The notes under the pieces were generated by a model, which did no database searches, was not told the origin of the DNA, and saw only the letters and a list, made by a program, of their open reading frames with translations. Shown here in pieces: positions 12,222 to 24,929 of a DNA stretch of 64,000 nt (positions are counted from its first letter, which is position 1; each line of letters opens with the position of its first letter). Origin of the DNA: Castanea sativa (lineage: Eukaryota > Streptophyta > Magnoliopsida > Fagales > Fagaceae). Where the stretch lies: contig NC_134013.1 of assembly GCF_040712315.1 (NCBI RefSeq), forward strand, positions 10,141,001-10,205,000, given 5' to 3'. The position numbers and the translations under genes are program-made.

Positions 12222-14671
12222 TAATAATTTAAAATTTTATATTTATTTACCTTTGAAAAAATTTTGGGACCACCCTGAATTTTTTTTATTCCAATGAAAT
12301 TAAATTTTGATCCATAATTTGAGCAACTTAACAATATATTGGGGTCTTTCAAGCAAAAAGAAAAAACTCAAAAAAAAATTGAACTAAAATATGAAAAAAA
12401 TATATATATAATAAAACTATTACAGGCTAGGCAATGGCTTGATTTCTTCGACTAAGCACACTGCCCAATACAACACAATTTTCAACCTTTTATTATTTTT
12501 TATTACAGTATTATTTTTCCTCACCAGACATATATTACTTACTTCTCATTTTTAATTATTTTTTCTTGTTTATTATTAACCACACAAGTCTTCTGTCTCC
12601 TAAATTTTTTCATTTCATACTTTTAAATTTTATCACATCTTCATCTATACTTTTACATCTACGCTTTGCCTTTTTTCATATTCGTAACTTCTGTGTCTTC
12701 TACTAGTACTAGTTCGGCAATGCCTCTTCTCAAGTTTTGAGTTTCAAATTTCTTAATACATTTTTTTTTAGCTGTACATGTACCTTTTGTTCAATTCTTT
12801 TCTTTTCATTTTTTTCCCTTTGAGGTTTTTTGGTTTAAAGAATACAAATTTGTTTTGGTTTTAAATACAATTTTTTTTTAAGCACAGACTTCATGTCGGC
12901 CGAATCTTGAATTTCGGCCGATATTTACTGAAACACCTTGAAACACTCAAAATAGACCGGAATGACCCGAAATTTTTTTCAAAGTGGAATAGGATGGGTT
13001 ACTATTCCGGTTTGTTTGCCGCCATGGTATTTTCCGACCGTTACGACTGGAACAGAATGGAATTAATAACATTGAATCAAACCTAATTACCTAAAAACTA
13101 ATAAGAAATAAGATTGTGTAATTTATGCTTCCTAAGAAACACCCTGAACAAAATTCCTGGAACCGCCACTACAAGTAATGCACCGTTCGATCTATCATTT
13201 CATTGCAAAGCACGGTCTTTTCATTGAAACAATGATGATTCTTAATATCAATCTACAGGAATCAAATCTCGGCAATAATTTAATAAAAAGTTAATATCTT
13301 GGCAATAATTGGGTTTAGATAAAAAGGGGAAAAAAAAAAGTGCCACCAGCTTTTTTCCTGATGGTTCTCATGTTTGAGCTCTTAGGCACAAAGTTATTTA
13401 AAAGAAAAGAGTGACACATTTGCTGCATAGACATTTAACCATATGCCTATAGGCATGTTTGTACACTGGCCTTGTTAAGGTAGTTTTGTGTTTAATCATA
13501 TTGGTTTCAAGTAATTTTTAGGTGCACAAGCCTATGAGAAATTTAAAATAGCGGAAGAAACTATTATCATATATACCTCCGCATTACCATTCAAGTAATT
13601 TAAAAAGATGGAAAAGCTTCTGCACAATAGTGATTTATAATGGAATTCTCTCCTAGCCTATGGTCTATGCCTCATAAAACATTTTTGATGGAAAACAAAG
13701 CTAGCTCTTTTTAAGCTGTTTACCAAAATTAACATCTATTCACCAAATAACATTTTAAATAACTGTTTACAAATAGAATTTTAATTAGATGGATTTTATA
13801 TATCACTCTTATATATGATTAAATAAACAATATAATATAATATAACATAAATCTAAATATAATATAATTTAGTAATTAGGATAATTTTTAATGGGACGCG
13901 TACTCCTAATGGAGATATTCTTAGGAGGGATCCATTCTCTATAGTCTATGAAAAATGTTGGCTGAATAAGAGAATGCCTACATTTTCATTATCAAAAAGA
14001 CTGCATTTTCCCTTTCTCAAAAAAAAAAAAAAAAAAAAAAAGGAAGATGATTGCATTTTCTCTTCCTTAAAAGTTACCATAACTTTAAAGTGGAGTTGTA
14101 GTGTGTCTCTGTGTTAAAACCCCTTTACCTCCCCTATGTGTGTGTTTGTTTCTCAAAAAAAAAAAAAAACAGCATTTTTCTTTTTAGCCTCTTGATCCCG
14201 TGCTTTGCACATGGATTCAAAAGACACTATTTCCACGTGTATTCTTTATTGGCCTTAAATAAAAAAAGACAACACCCATGCGTGCGCTAGTAGGCACACA
14301 TATAGATATATATTGTCAAAATTAAAATTCTACTACTTAAATCATGTAACAAATAAGGGTGTTCACAAGTCAGATCAAGTGGAGGAAAACTCAACTTGTC
14401 GTTGACCAAGAGGAGTGGTGGTTTGGTGAGATCTCACCAAATTCGGAGGAGATCTCATTGGATTTAGTGGATATTTGCCAAATTTGGCGAGATTTCATCG
14501 AATGTCGTGGATTTCCAAGTTCATTTTAGGACAAAAATATTTATTTTCATCCAAATAAGATGCTATTTATGTTCAAGCAAATTTTCATCATTTTAAAAAA
14601 TTATCCACAATGATCAAATTATTACTTTTCAGTTACAAAAATAATATGATATAAAGTCAAATTCAAAGTAT
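11864..14671. other. Intergenic, AT-rich
   Basis: No gene is seen. The stretch contains a short TA run (12199-12222) and a G/C-richer patch at 12,890-13,070 (cggccgaat / ttcggccgat) that looks like an undetermined repeat remnant. 13,075-13,990 is paralogous to 23,330-24,850. A-runs lie at 14,021-14,041 and 14,155-14,169. Confidence 0.5.
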
Positions 14672-14676
14672 ATATG

Positions 14677-15118
14677 TGTAACGACCCAAGGAAGAGTGCT
14701 AGCCACATCTGCGCTATACCTCAAAAGGACTAGTCACAATTGAGACTCCTTGCAGTTGTTAATAAAGCCCAGATCTACCCAGTAAATACTCGATGTGGGA
14801 CTCATCACACACATCACACAATCAATCAAATTGGGACATCACAATCTCCCCCACTTAAATCCCTAACGTCCTCGTTAGGGTCCACTTTGTGGAGTAGTGT
14901 CTCCAAGCCCACACGGGATTACTGAGCCGGCTCTGATACCATATGAAACGACCCAAGGAAAAGCGCCAGCCACATCTACGCTATACCTCAAAAGGACTAG
15001 TCACAATTGAAACTCATTGTAGTTGTTAATAAAGCCCAGATTTACCCAGTAAATACCCGATATGGGACTCATCACACACCCACACACATCATACAATCAA
15101 TCATATTGGTGCATCACA
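14677..15118 (-). mobile_element. Complete TRIM retrotransposon (442 bp)
   Basis: Terminal-repeat retrotransposon in miniature, minus orientation. Its LTRs are 15118-14944 (5', 175 bp) and 14843-14677 (3', 167 bp); they begin TGTGATG and the 3' copy ends TTACA. Two bases inside the 5' LTR lies a perfect tRNA-iMet primer-binding motif, TGGTATCAGAGC (14941-14930). Just inside the 3' LTR is a purine tract, AAGTGGGGGAG (14856-14846). The internal region is only about 100 bp and non-coding. The 5-bp target duplication ATATG lies at 14672-14676 and 15119-15123. The element must have been mobilised by proteins supplied elsewhere. No 5S rRNA-like promoter was seen, so it does not look like Cassandra. 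Confidence 0.92.
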
Positions 15119-15123
15119 ATATG

Positions 15124-16337
15124 AATAATATAAATGCCAATTATCTAGAATTTAATTCTTATGAGTTTAAACTCTCAACAAGTATAACTCTCACAATCGG
15201 AAATTCTTAGCAATTAAACAGGCCGCATCGAAAATAAACAATGGCAAAAGGTCTGCCGATCAACTCGAGGTGTGTTGCCAAAGGCCTTGTAGCTGAATTG
15301 ACATTTCTCCATATACAAAGTGCTTGGGGGTCTAGGAAAGAAAAAATTCGAGCTGCGAGATTAACAGTATGTTGTAATTATTATTTTTTTTTTTTTTAAA
15401 TCGAGGTGTGGACCGATAGAGTTCGCAGTGGTGGCCTAAACCAAGTTGTATTAATGCTTGTGAAGACATCATTGTTGCGATCATGGTGAGCAACATGCGC
15501 CTATTAGCATGCCTTGGAATATGTGTGCTCTTGGCATCTGGTGGGGATGTATTGAATTTTCTAGAAAAGAAATGGGGACGTTTTGTAAATGTTAAAAGTG
15601 AATTTCAAAAGTAGTTCTAATCCAAAGGATTATTATCAAATTGGTGATTTTAACAACAAATTAGGCTAAAAGTTGGTAGGTAAACTTCCATAAAACTTGA
15701 AATGGAGAAAGTGCATATTATAGTTAAAATTATCTAACAATCTACAAAGTTTCACATAATTTAAAATTTCAAATGATATAATGCTAGATATGCATTTAAA
15801 TGTGTAATAGTCAATCTAAATCACGAAACAAATACATTTTTTCAAATGGAGAGGATCCTAATGCTCAAACATTTTATGTTTTCGGCTGTACTCAAACCCA
15901 AAGCAATAAGGAGTTGAAACCAAAATGACATGGATGAATTACATAGGAAGAATTTCAAATAGATATGTTGATTAACTAAGATTTTTTTTCAATCATTATA
16001 TGCTTTATTTGCCAAGGTTGTCTTAAGCTGGGAACTCATAATCACACACAAAATTTACAATCTTTTTTTTACAACTATTGAAGTGTTATGTTGTGATTAA
16101 TGTACACTAAAATAGTATTAAAATGTGATTCATATAAAAGTGATATCACACCAATCACAACTTACCAATAAAAGATAATAAGGAGAAAAGAGCAAATAAA
16201 ATCCAAGTAGCAAATTTATTTATTACAAGTTCCAATAGTTGATAATTGATCCACATAGTAAGTCTTTTTCATTTTAACACTTTCAGAATTTTATTTTGGA
16301 CCAATCACTTGGCTTCTAGTGCATACTCCAAACACAC
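15124..16337. other. Intergenic, start of duplicated block B
   Basis: No gene is seen. From about 15,860 it parallels 2,510 onward (for example caaagcaataaggagttg, aattacataggaagaatttc), marking the left edge of the second copy of the lectin block. Confidence 0.5.
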
Positions 16338-18444
16338 ATTACTAGTAAAAATTGAACTGGTACTGTGGTGGGCACCCTTTAGGTTCCCTGCAGACTCGAT
16401 CACTCAACGAGGGTTGTATATGGACTCCAATGGCATATAGGAAAGAGGAAGCTCTTCCATGGAACCCGATTATCTTTCCTTCATCCTTTGTGGAAGTGAA
16501 ATATGTGCCAGTCTCCTCCCCATATGGTCCATACCTCCTCCTATCAATATATATATAAAAGCAGAGACTTCATGCAGAAGTACATGTGGTTCTGCCACAT
16601 GGCACTTTGTATGAGTACTTTTTTATTTAGCCTTTCACCTCTCATCTTCTTATCAATGATTAGTTTAAGCCTTCAATGTAGAAAATTAAAAGACTAGGTT
16701 CTACTCCCTTTTTCAACTTCTTGAACTCTTCCACTTTTAATTTCATTAATTTAATAAATGAAAGGTTTTCCATTCAATGTTAGTTTTCATGTTCTTTTAT
16801 ATATTTCAGTTTCACAAAATATCAAAAGGCCAAAAGAAAAATACGACTGGAGAGATAGAGAGACAAAGAGTGAGAAATTAGTATAAAAAATAGTATAAAA
16901 TTGCCTTTGGTTTCAGGTGCATATGCTCTAAACTCCTTAACAACACTATCAAAGCTTGATACAATGCTTTCACAACATATGGGGTTTCTAAAAGGTATGT
17001 GTTTTTTGTTTTTATTTATATTTTCAGAAAGTATTTAATCTTTGTAAGTGATTAAGGTACTCAGATGTAAATAAAATTAAACTTAAGATACGAAATATTA
17101 TAAGTTTATACTTCCCTATTCAATTATTGTTTTTTTTTAATCTCTTCGCATGTATATTTAGTTTTAAGAATTAGAACTTAGAAACCTTAAATCTTAGATG
17201 TTTAGAATTCAAAAGTTCATGTGTTTGCTTTTAAAAAATAAATAAATACTTCTAAAGAAAGAAAATGAAATAATAAAAAACTTTATATTGGAAATAGTCA
17301 AATGTAAGAACTATATACATGTACACGTGATCAAACAAAAAAGGGCATGTAGTGACATTTTTAGAGTGATGTATAATTTTTTGTGTTACAATTTTTGTGT
17401 TACAATTTTTTTGGATATATTGTGTTACAATTTTTTTTCATTCATTATTTTAGTGATGTATAATACATAATCGAAATTAATTTTCCAAACATTATAACAC
17501 ATTTGAGTATTATAAAATAACTAATAACAAACACGCGCATCGCGCGGGACATCCACTAGTTTGTATAGAATGTGAGAGACTTGATCACTTTCCTACATTC
17601 ATCTCCAGCAACAAAGCCGTAATAGCCACTTATGCAAGTAAGGAATTCATGTGGGTACTCAAATTGGATCTGTTTGTTATTTCATAAAGAGAAAATTATA
17701 TACAGCACTATTACAACAAACAACAACAACAAAAGCAAATAGGTTAGAGGACAAAAGTACCATTACTGTAACAAAAAGTTTATGGACAATTTTTCACTAA
17801 CTTTTTTTTTACAATTGATACGTAATATGTTGTGAATTGTGATTGATGTGTAATAAAAAATGTGATGGTAGTAAACCTATCACCTATATCAGTTAGACCA
17901 ATCACAACTTATCATATTTGCAAATTGTGAAAAATGTTATGGTATAGAAAATGCCCTTATTGTAAAGCATTAGCAAGATGTAATACAGTACCAGATGGGG
18001 GGTGCCCTCATTGCCACATCCATGTTTAACTGACCAAATGGATTGGCCATTGCAATCATACTCCATTTATCTCTGCCTCAAAAGATGGGATTATTGTAGG
18101 ATTCCATGGGAGAAAAGGATGGTTTGTGGACAGTATTGGAGTCCATGTCTTGGAAGGAAAACTATCACAACCTCGTCCTCTTTCAGATGTAACTAGTTCT
18201 TTGAAACTTAACAAAATAAAATTTGAGCCTTTTCTAATTAACATGCTAGTATGTCACTAATCTAAATTTTATATCCTATAGCAGGTTGTTTCTGGGCCAG
18301 TGCAAGGACCAAGTCCATATGGACAAGGAGATCTCACGGTTGGAATAGTGAAAAAACCAGCTTCATATGGACCAGTGGGTCTCCCAGCAGGAATGGTGAA
18401 AGAACCAGCTCCATGTGGACTAGGGCCATGGGGTGGGGATGGTG
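16338..18444 (-). pseudogene. Broken second copy of the jacalin lectin gene
   Basis: Paralogue of the 3,150-4,562 part of the intact lectin. Minus-strand pieces: the 3' part of the last exon (16543-16338), its 5' part (17668-17560), and the 3' part of the preceding exon (about 18065-17988). A Helitron (16544-17559) splits the last exon. From about 18,068 the text switches strand: 18068-18182 encodes, on the plus strand, the end of jacalin domain 1 (KDGIIVGFHGRKGWFV), followed by an intron and 18285-18444, the linker and start of domain 2 (VSGPVQGPSPYGQG to GPWGGDG). So the upstream part is inverted and about 100 bp between the two halves is missing. No counterpart of exons 1-4 remains. It cannot make a lectin. 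Confidence 0.88.
16544..17559 (+). mobile_element. Non-autonomous Helitron inside a lectin exon
   Basis: Starts TCAATATATATATAAAAG and ends ATCCACTAG (CTRR type). A GC-rich hairpin, CGCGCATCGCGCG, lies about 10 bases before the 3' end. It sits between A and T with no target duplication: removing 16544-17559 joins cctccta to tttgtatag, exactly the text of the intact copy near 3,351-3,366. It is 1,016 bp with no helicase or Rep coding, so it is non-autonomous. Confidence 0.93.
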
Positions 18445-18590
18445 TGCTCTAAGAGCACACATTAAATCATCTATTTTTGGAAACATTTTATGAGAAATTG
18501 AAAAAGTTTTAAAAAATTTTCAATTCCTGATAAAACTTTTTCAAAAAATGGTATACTATTATGTGCCCTTAAGGCACACTTTAGTAAAAT
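18445..18590. mobile_element. Small inverted-repeat element (MITE candidate)
   Basis: The ends resemble each other inverted: gtgctctaagagcacac at the left, and tgtgcccttaaggcacac near 18,560-18,577. Between them is a further inverted pair (attgaaaaagttt / aaactttttcaa). It lies exactly at the end of the inverted lectin fragment. No target duplication was found. Confidence 0.4.
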
Positions 18591-18643
18591 CCATTTTATT
18601 TTTCCCAAAAGATCTACTTTCACTTGCTTTTGCCTTTAGTTTT

Positions 18644-19269
18644 TGTTAAAAATCAATACTGCCTCTCTCTAGAAACTTCTAGAACTTCTCACACAATCTC
18701 TCTCTCTCTCTTTCTAGAAATTTCTCTCTAATTCCGGACATTTCTCTCTCTCTCTTTCCGGAATTATCTCCAAGATAGTTTTCATTTTTTCTCTAGAAGC
18801 TTCCCTGCACTAGTGAATTTCAGCCACAAATTTATAAGATGTCTAAAAGGTTAGAGAAAGGCATTAATTTAATGCCAATAAAAAGGAAGAAGCTAGAAGC
18901 TTCAAGTTGGTTCCCTAACTAACATACATCTAGTATAAATAGATGTAATGAGGTGAGTGAGAGACTTGTGAAGAGAGAAGAGTGTCATAAAGCACCAAGT
19001 GAGAGATGTGTGAAGTTGTATAAGGTGGTGAAGTGTGTGCCATAAGTAGCAAGTGTGTAGAGTGAAATAAAGTCGAGCTAGTGTGTGTATGTGTCTAGAA
19101 ATGTGGTGTGTGCAAGTGTATTCGGTGGGTAAGTGTCGTGTGTGCAGTGAAAGAAAGGTGTTGCATGTGCACTAGTGTTAGTGAGTCAGAGCATCAAAGC
19201 TTGTAAAGTGTTATAATTCAAATAGTCAAGTTTTAAATAAAAGCTCTTTGTTCAGTCTTTTGTTCAACA
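18644..19269 (+). mobile_element. Copia-type LTR remnant
   Basis: Candidate LTR from TGTTAAAAATC to TGTTCAACA, with a TATA-like tagtataaatag at 18931 and an aaataaaagc near 19237. Directly after its end the text tagtgtcagagcttc resembles a decayed tRNA-iMet primer-binding site (TGGTATCAGAGC). No gag or pol follows, so only one end of the element is present. The boundaries are estimates. Confidence 0.45.
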
Positions 19270-20092
19270 ATCTAGTGTCAGAGCTTCTGCTAACTCAATA
19301 GTTTCTTCGGACAGAACTTGGGATTCTTGATAACTCTTAGTAAATGAACTTGGGTTAAGCTCAAAAAAATGTATAATACCAATTACTCACCAAATAATAC
19401 CAAGTACTTCTTAGAGCATGTTCAGTCATTTTTGAATGAATTACAAACTTAAACTGCAATAAACCACTTCCAGACTCTACGGAGTACGAATATGTCTATG
19501 TGAACGTGTGCATGATGGACCAATTAATGTATTTAATTTGGAAAGTAATCAAATATGGCAATCTGGAAGGAGCTGGCTACTCTGCACTCATGAATTTTAG
19601 TATTTGGATTACACCCAGTCTTCAGGGATTTAATAATGGAAAAGAAGATAATAGACTTGCTTGTAAGCCTTTTTCTAATCAAGGAGACTCTCTCTCTCAA
19701 ATTGATATAAGATATGATAGAATTGGCACATATGTTATCTACTTTGTGATAATTGCTCTTTACAATCAAATCAAAACACCTATGAGTTTCTTATTTATAT
19801 AATCGAAATTTTATTTTTAGTCCCTTATTTAAGAGCATCATAGGTTAAGTTAACTAAAACCAATTAATAATAGAAGAGACCGATACTCTTTCTACATCTT
19901 TTTGTTCTTTTTTTTTTTTTTTCAAATGAAGAAGAGTCTTTTGCAAAATAATTATCATCCTTTTACGTATTGATAAGAGGAATCCTTAGAATTTTTTACA
20001 TCTTTTCCTTCCTTCAAATTTGTAGAGTTAATGTTTAAGAAGGTTATAGAAGGTAGTCCTAACATGCGAGTTCCATGAAACTGTATACTATC
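19270..20092. other. Intergenic, unclassified
   Basis: The plus-strand 100-codon frame at 19500-19802 has no recognisable domain and may belong to the adjacent LTR element's leftovers. 19,900-19,990 is paralogous to 10,250-10,370. No gene is supported. Confidence 0.4.
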
Positions 20093-20768
20093 TGTAGGGA
20101 AGATAGGCCCAGTGGTGTGCACTGCGTCATGGGCCTTGTCCGAGGATGCCTAATAGTTCGAAGACGGATAAACATCATCGTGAAAGTCCACGTTAGTGTA
20201 TAAAGAAAAGGGGCTGGTCATGAGGGTTCGGGAAGGAAGTCCGAGGACAAACGACACCTCGGCTAATCAAAGCAGAGGTTAGAATGTGTGGTCTGTCATC
20301 AAGAGCAATACTCCAGAAGCTTCTATTGATAAGGATAAACATCAGAAAAGCATGGGACAAAGGGAAACTAAGAAATATCTAAGAAAAAGCTGATACCATC
20401 GCATTGAATGCTTTGCAACTAACTCTCTGACCGCATTAATGTGGAGGTGATACATGAACAATAATATTCAATCTTACAACCACTCCCAGAGACTTCAATA
20501 AGGTGCTGATGGGATAAGAATCAAAGCTAACCACTTGACCTACGCATGGAATGTGGAGATGGAGAAAAGGAGGGGAATACAAGGAAGAGAGACACCATTA
20601 TGGAAGATCATCTGAGATTTGAGAGAAAAAACACTGTAGTAACAAGAACTAAACTTGTAACCAAATTTAAAAGAAATATATATAAGAACTAGTCTTCTCA
20701 GACTATGTCGATGACGATTTTCTTTGGGCAAAACCAGTTTATTCTTATTTTTTTGTCATCTAGGCTCA
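20093..20768 (+). mobile_element. Probable solo LTR
   Basis: The block starts TGTAGGGAAG and ends AGGCTCA. Its higher GC and its style (repeated gtccgagga / cctcgg words) match LTRs of the gypsy element further right. Flanks are ctatc on the left and ctata on the right, an imperfect 5-bp target duplication. It lies within a region otherwise collinear with 10,370-10,690. No internal retroelement sequence is present. Confidence 0.5.
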
Positions 20769-21490
20769 CTATAATTTTTATCTAACTCATTGAAAGAAGT
20801 TTAATTGTGTCAAAGGGATAAAAAAAAAAAAGCAACTAACTAAGATTTCAATGTCATGAGACATAATGGTTGGAGAAGAATGTATATCATGCATCCGTTA
20901 CATGTAGCCTCTCTCACATAACAAGTGGGTCTTACACATCAATAGAACCCACTCACTATAAGAGAGAGGCTATGTGTAGTGATTACATGATATAATTTTT
21001 CCTGTTGGAGATTAGATATAATCTTTCCTATTGGAGATTAAATAGATCAGATTTTTTTTTTTTTTTTTTTGCTAAATAGATAGATCATATATATATATAT
21101 ATATTTCACCATCTTTAATCAGATAATGAATAATTTAGTAGGCTGATTGACCCTCTAGAAAACCAAAGATATGGTATAGATGCCATTTTGGCCTGCTATC
21201 CTAATTGAAAAGAATCATTCCAAGTTATCCGACCGACTGTGATATTATTTGAGAATTGGCATTTTGTTTACGTTGTTGGTGACGATCTCATACATGACAC
21301 ACCTGAGATTCTTAGAAATGATGTAATTAATGAACAAGAACAACCTTGTCTTGGACAAGTGGAACGTAAACGGAATGGAAACTTTTGATGGGCTTGGGAG
21401 ACATTGAAAGTAACGAGAAACAAACGGCGCACGAATGGTATCCCATTGCTTACTATTTACTCGTTACTAAACTCGAATTTGAACCCATTT
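20769..21490. other. Intergenic, paralogous to 10,690-11,090
   Basis: No gene is seen. It contains the phrases gcaactaactaagatt, acgatctcatacatgacacac and gagaaacaaacggcgcacga that match block A, plus a T-run (21,052-21,070) and a TA run (21,089-21,104). Confidence 0.55.
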
Positions 21491-23267
21491 TCTATATATA
21501 AAAAGAGTCAATAGGCTCATGAACAATATTATAAACAGGATTTTTGGTTTATTGAGTTTTTTTTTTTTTTTTAAAGGATTTTTATATGTATATTTTGTAC
21601 TTGTAATGTAAGCTTACATCGTATGTATACTTTATACTTATAATGTAAGCTTACATTGTATATACATAAAAAGTGGCAAATATTATATACATTTGCACAA
21701 AAAAAAAAATTGTATAAATTTTGCAAATGTGTACAACATTTGCCAATTTTTATGTGTTTACAATATAAATTTACATTGTAAGTGTAATGTATATTGCTAG
21801 ATATAAAAAGAGTGAATGTGAAAAATTACAGTAATTTCACTACAGTAGTTTTGGTTTATTCAATTTTCACTGTTTTGCTCGCCACTTTTTTTTTGTGAAT
21901 GCATAAAGCTGTAGTAGATTTGTTATATTATTTGGTTTGTCCAATTTGCGCTGTTTTACAATATAATAAAATATTAACATCACAAATTAGCACAATATTT
22001 TTACAATTGTTGAAGTGTTAATATATTATAGGTCAAAATAAAATAATAAAATATTATACTAGAACCAACCACAACTAAAAATAAAAGTGTTGTGAAAAAA
22101 AGTGCTACATCCACAATAATTTTCACAATACTTTTATAACAAATCAAAGGTGGTAAATTGTCATTGGTTCTAATTTAACTTACCAATGAAACTATTTTTT
22201 TGTGTGAAAAATGTTAAGATATCTTGATGTCGTCACAATATTTTCAAAACTACTGAGCTATTATTCTTTACAAGTTACAATAAAATATAATAAAATTATA
22301 AAGGTATTATGAAAATGTTGCGTTATTCCATTGTGTTTTTAGAAATTTTTTGTTAATTTAATCAACTTTGTTGAGCCATAATTCACTATTCCACATACAA
22401 TTTTCTTGGGTTAACTTTTTGTATATTTTTTTTCTTTACACACCATTTTAAGTAAAAACACATAGTTTTACACACAAAAACAAAAACAAAAACTTAGGAA
22501 AAAAACACTTTTCATCCTTTATGTTTGGGGTAATTTACAATTCTTCCTTAAACTTTAAAATCAAGTCATTTTTCCCTTAATATTTTGGAAAATTTTCAAA
22601 TATGTCATATTGTTATTATCTCAGTTAAACCCTAATGAAAACTTATGATTCTTAAAATATTTTATTGTCTAATGCCTAAATTACTCTTGCTAAATTTTAA
22701 CATCTTAAAAATTTTCTTTACGTATGTTGAGTTTTAAATGGTAGAAATTCTTAGAAAGTTAGAAGTGTTTTATTTGTTATCTAAAGAACGTTGATTTTCT
22801 AGGTTTAAATTTTCAAAACTTATAATTTATCTAATGAAAAATTCAATGATACATGTCTTTTGTTATCTCTTCTTTTTTTTTTTAATTTTCTTAGCAACAC
22901 TCAGTTGTTTATTGTTAGAAAATGATGATATTTGTTATTATTCATAGAAGTTTTTAGATAGTAGATATATTGTCTTTAGCAAGTAGGTACTAAAAAACTA
23001 TTATAGTAAAATACATATTTGTATGTTAAATAGCTACACTAACTTTGTAGTTGATCAAAATTTTTATACGAATGAGATTAACTTTTTACGGCATAATATT
23101 AAAATTCTTAAAATTAATGTCTCTTTTGATTAATGTAAATCTAAATATACTTTAAAAATCAAATGATTTGTATCTTTTTTTTGTGATACAAATAAAATCT
23201 AGAATTGATCTTAATTACTACTTTTTTCCACGGTAAGCACGTGCCTTGCACGTACTGCCCTAACTAG
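21491..23267 (+). mobile_element. Helitron-like element
   Basis: Starts TCTATATATAAAAAGAG and ends CTAACTAG. Just before the end is a hairpin, ACGTGC-CTT-GCACGT. Its flanks continue the collinearity with block A (gaaccc ... tatgggaaaag at 11,070-11,090). The insertion point is T/A, not the usual A/T, so one border may have mutated. Its ends match those of 50,403-51,211. There is no coding region, so it is non-autonomous or a remnant. Confidence 0.65.
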
Positions 23268-24424
23268 AATATGGGAAAAGAGAGAAAGAAATTATGCATA
23301 AAACAAAACAAAAAAAGTAACTTACAGAGATTAGGAGGACCCCATTTTCCTTTTTCTTAAAAATGATTGATTGATTTTCCACTTTGATAATTAAAAGTGT
23401 TCAAACTCTAATGCACTGTTCTATACTAGATCTATCATTTCTTTGCAAAGCACTATCTCTTCATTTAAAATAATGATGATGATTAACATCAAACTGGGGG
23501 TACGAGGGTATCATATCTTATCAACAATTCAATTAAAATAATTATATCTTGGTAATAATTGGGTTTAGAAATTCTAAACTATGTTATATGGTGGGAACCA
23601 CGATTCGACTTCTTACAACTATTTTAAAAGGAGGCTAGCAAGTGCGTAATGTTGAATACTATAAAAGATTTGAGTGTATTTTTATTATCATCAATTAGTT
23701 TTAAGTTGAAATGGAATAACTCACGACATTATAAATATCTAATTTTTCTCATAGAAATTCACATGATCACTAACAAACTCATCCCACTGGAATTTAGAAC
23801 CACCACAACACAAAAAAATATACACTATTTTAGTGGTAAATTCGGTGATAGACTTTTCTAGAAACTAATGTCTGTTTAGGTTTTTTTTTTTTTTCCTAAT
23901 TTTCCAATGTGTTTAGTTTATTTATTTTTTTACTTAATTAATTAGTTGATTTAACTCTCCTAGTCCTAATAATTCACGGTTACACCTTGTCCCACCTTAA
24001 ATAACAATTTTAAAAAAAAACACATGAATCTTGAATATAAATCCTCTATACCATTTTTTGTGTACCACTTTATGTTTCACTAATCACAACTTATCATGTA
24101 TTGATTTTTTTTTTCCATTTTAAATTTCAGTTATTTTAAAAAGAAAGTAAAATTAATACATGACAAGTTGTGATTGGTAAAATATAAAGTAATATACAAA
24201 AAGTGCTATAAATAATTTGTATTTATGAATCTCATGGAAATGAAAAGGCGAACATAACCCCAAAAAAAGAAAAACAAAATGTACCAGTGTACCACTAGCT
24301 TTTCCCTTTGGGTTTTCATGCTTGTGCTTTTTGGCACAAAATTATTTAAAAAGGAGAGCGACACATTTTTGCTTAAACATTAAACCATGCCATAGGCATG
24401 TTTGTTCACTTGCTCTCTAGTTTT
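23268..24424. other. Intergenic, paralogous to 13,075-13,420
   Basis: No gene is seen. It matches block A at, for example, gatctatcatttctttgcaaagcac and ggcacaaaattatttaaaa. An inverted pair at about 24,060-24,200 (accactttatgtttcacta / attggtaaaatataaagta) may be a small MITE. Confidence 0.5.
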
Positions 24425-24552
24425 TGGTTTGTTTGGATTGAGAGGAAGGGAAGGGGAGTAGAGTAAAATAGAGTAAATTTGGTTCAAAATTAGCCTATTT
24501 TCAGCTAACTCTACTCTACTCCCCTCCTTCCTCACTCCATCCAAATGGGCCA
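24425..24552. mobile_element. Short inverted-repeat MITE
   Basis: The left arm gtttggattgagaggaagg and the following ggggagtagagta are mirrored by ctctactctactcccc, ccttcctcactccatcc and aaatgggcca on the right. The arms are about 45 bp with a short centre. The target duplication is unclear. Confidence 0.6.
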
Positions 24553-24929
24553 TTTGTGATTAGCTCAGCTATATGAACAGTCCATCCATATGTATGATTC
24601 AAGTGAATTATATTGCATTCAATAGGTAACTTGATTATAAAAGTTCACGTAAATAGTTTTATTAGTTGTCGGCTTGTCGCACAATAATTTGAAAAAAAAT
24701 TCTTTGAAATCAGCTTGAAGATAAACTTTATTCTTAATTTTATTAGGTTCAAACAATTTTTAAGTAGGCAAGTCTCCATCCTTCAAATACCATACAAAAT
24801 GTAGATTGAAGAAGAGAATGGCAGCATTTTCATCATTGGCATCTTGATTGCATGTACTGAACATGAATTATTCTAATATTTTAATTTGAATAAAATAATT
24901 AGATAATTTTTTTTTTTGAATTTTCAATA

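Noticed and set aside
14677..15118. Cassandra-type TRIM
   Set aside because: No 5S rRNA-like promoter boxes were seen in the LTRs.
19500..19802. 100-codon plus-strand frame
   Set aside because: No recognisable domain and located between LTR remnants; coding status not supported.
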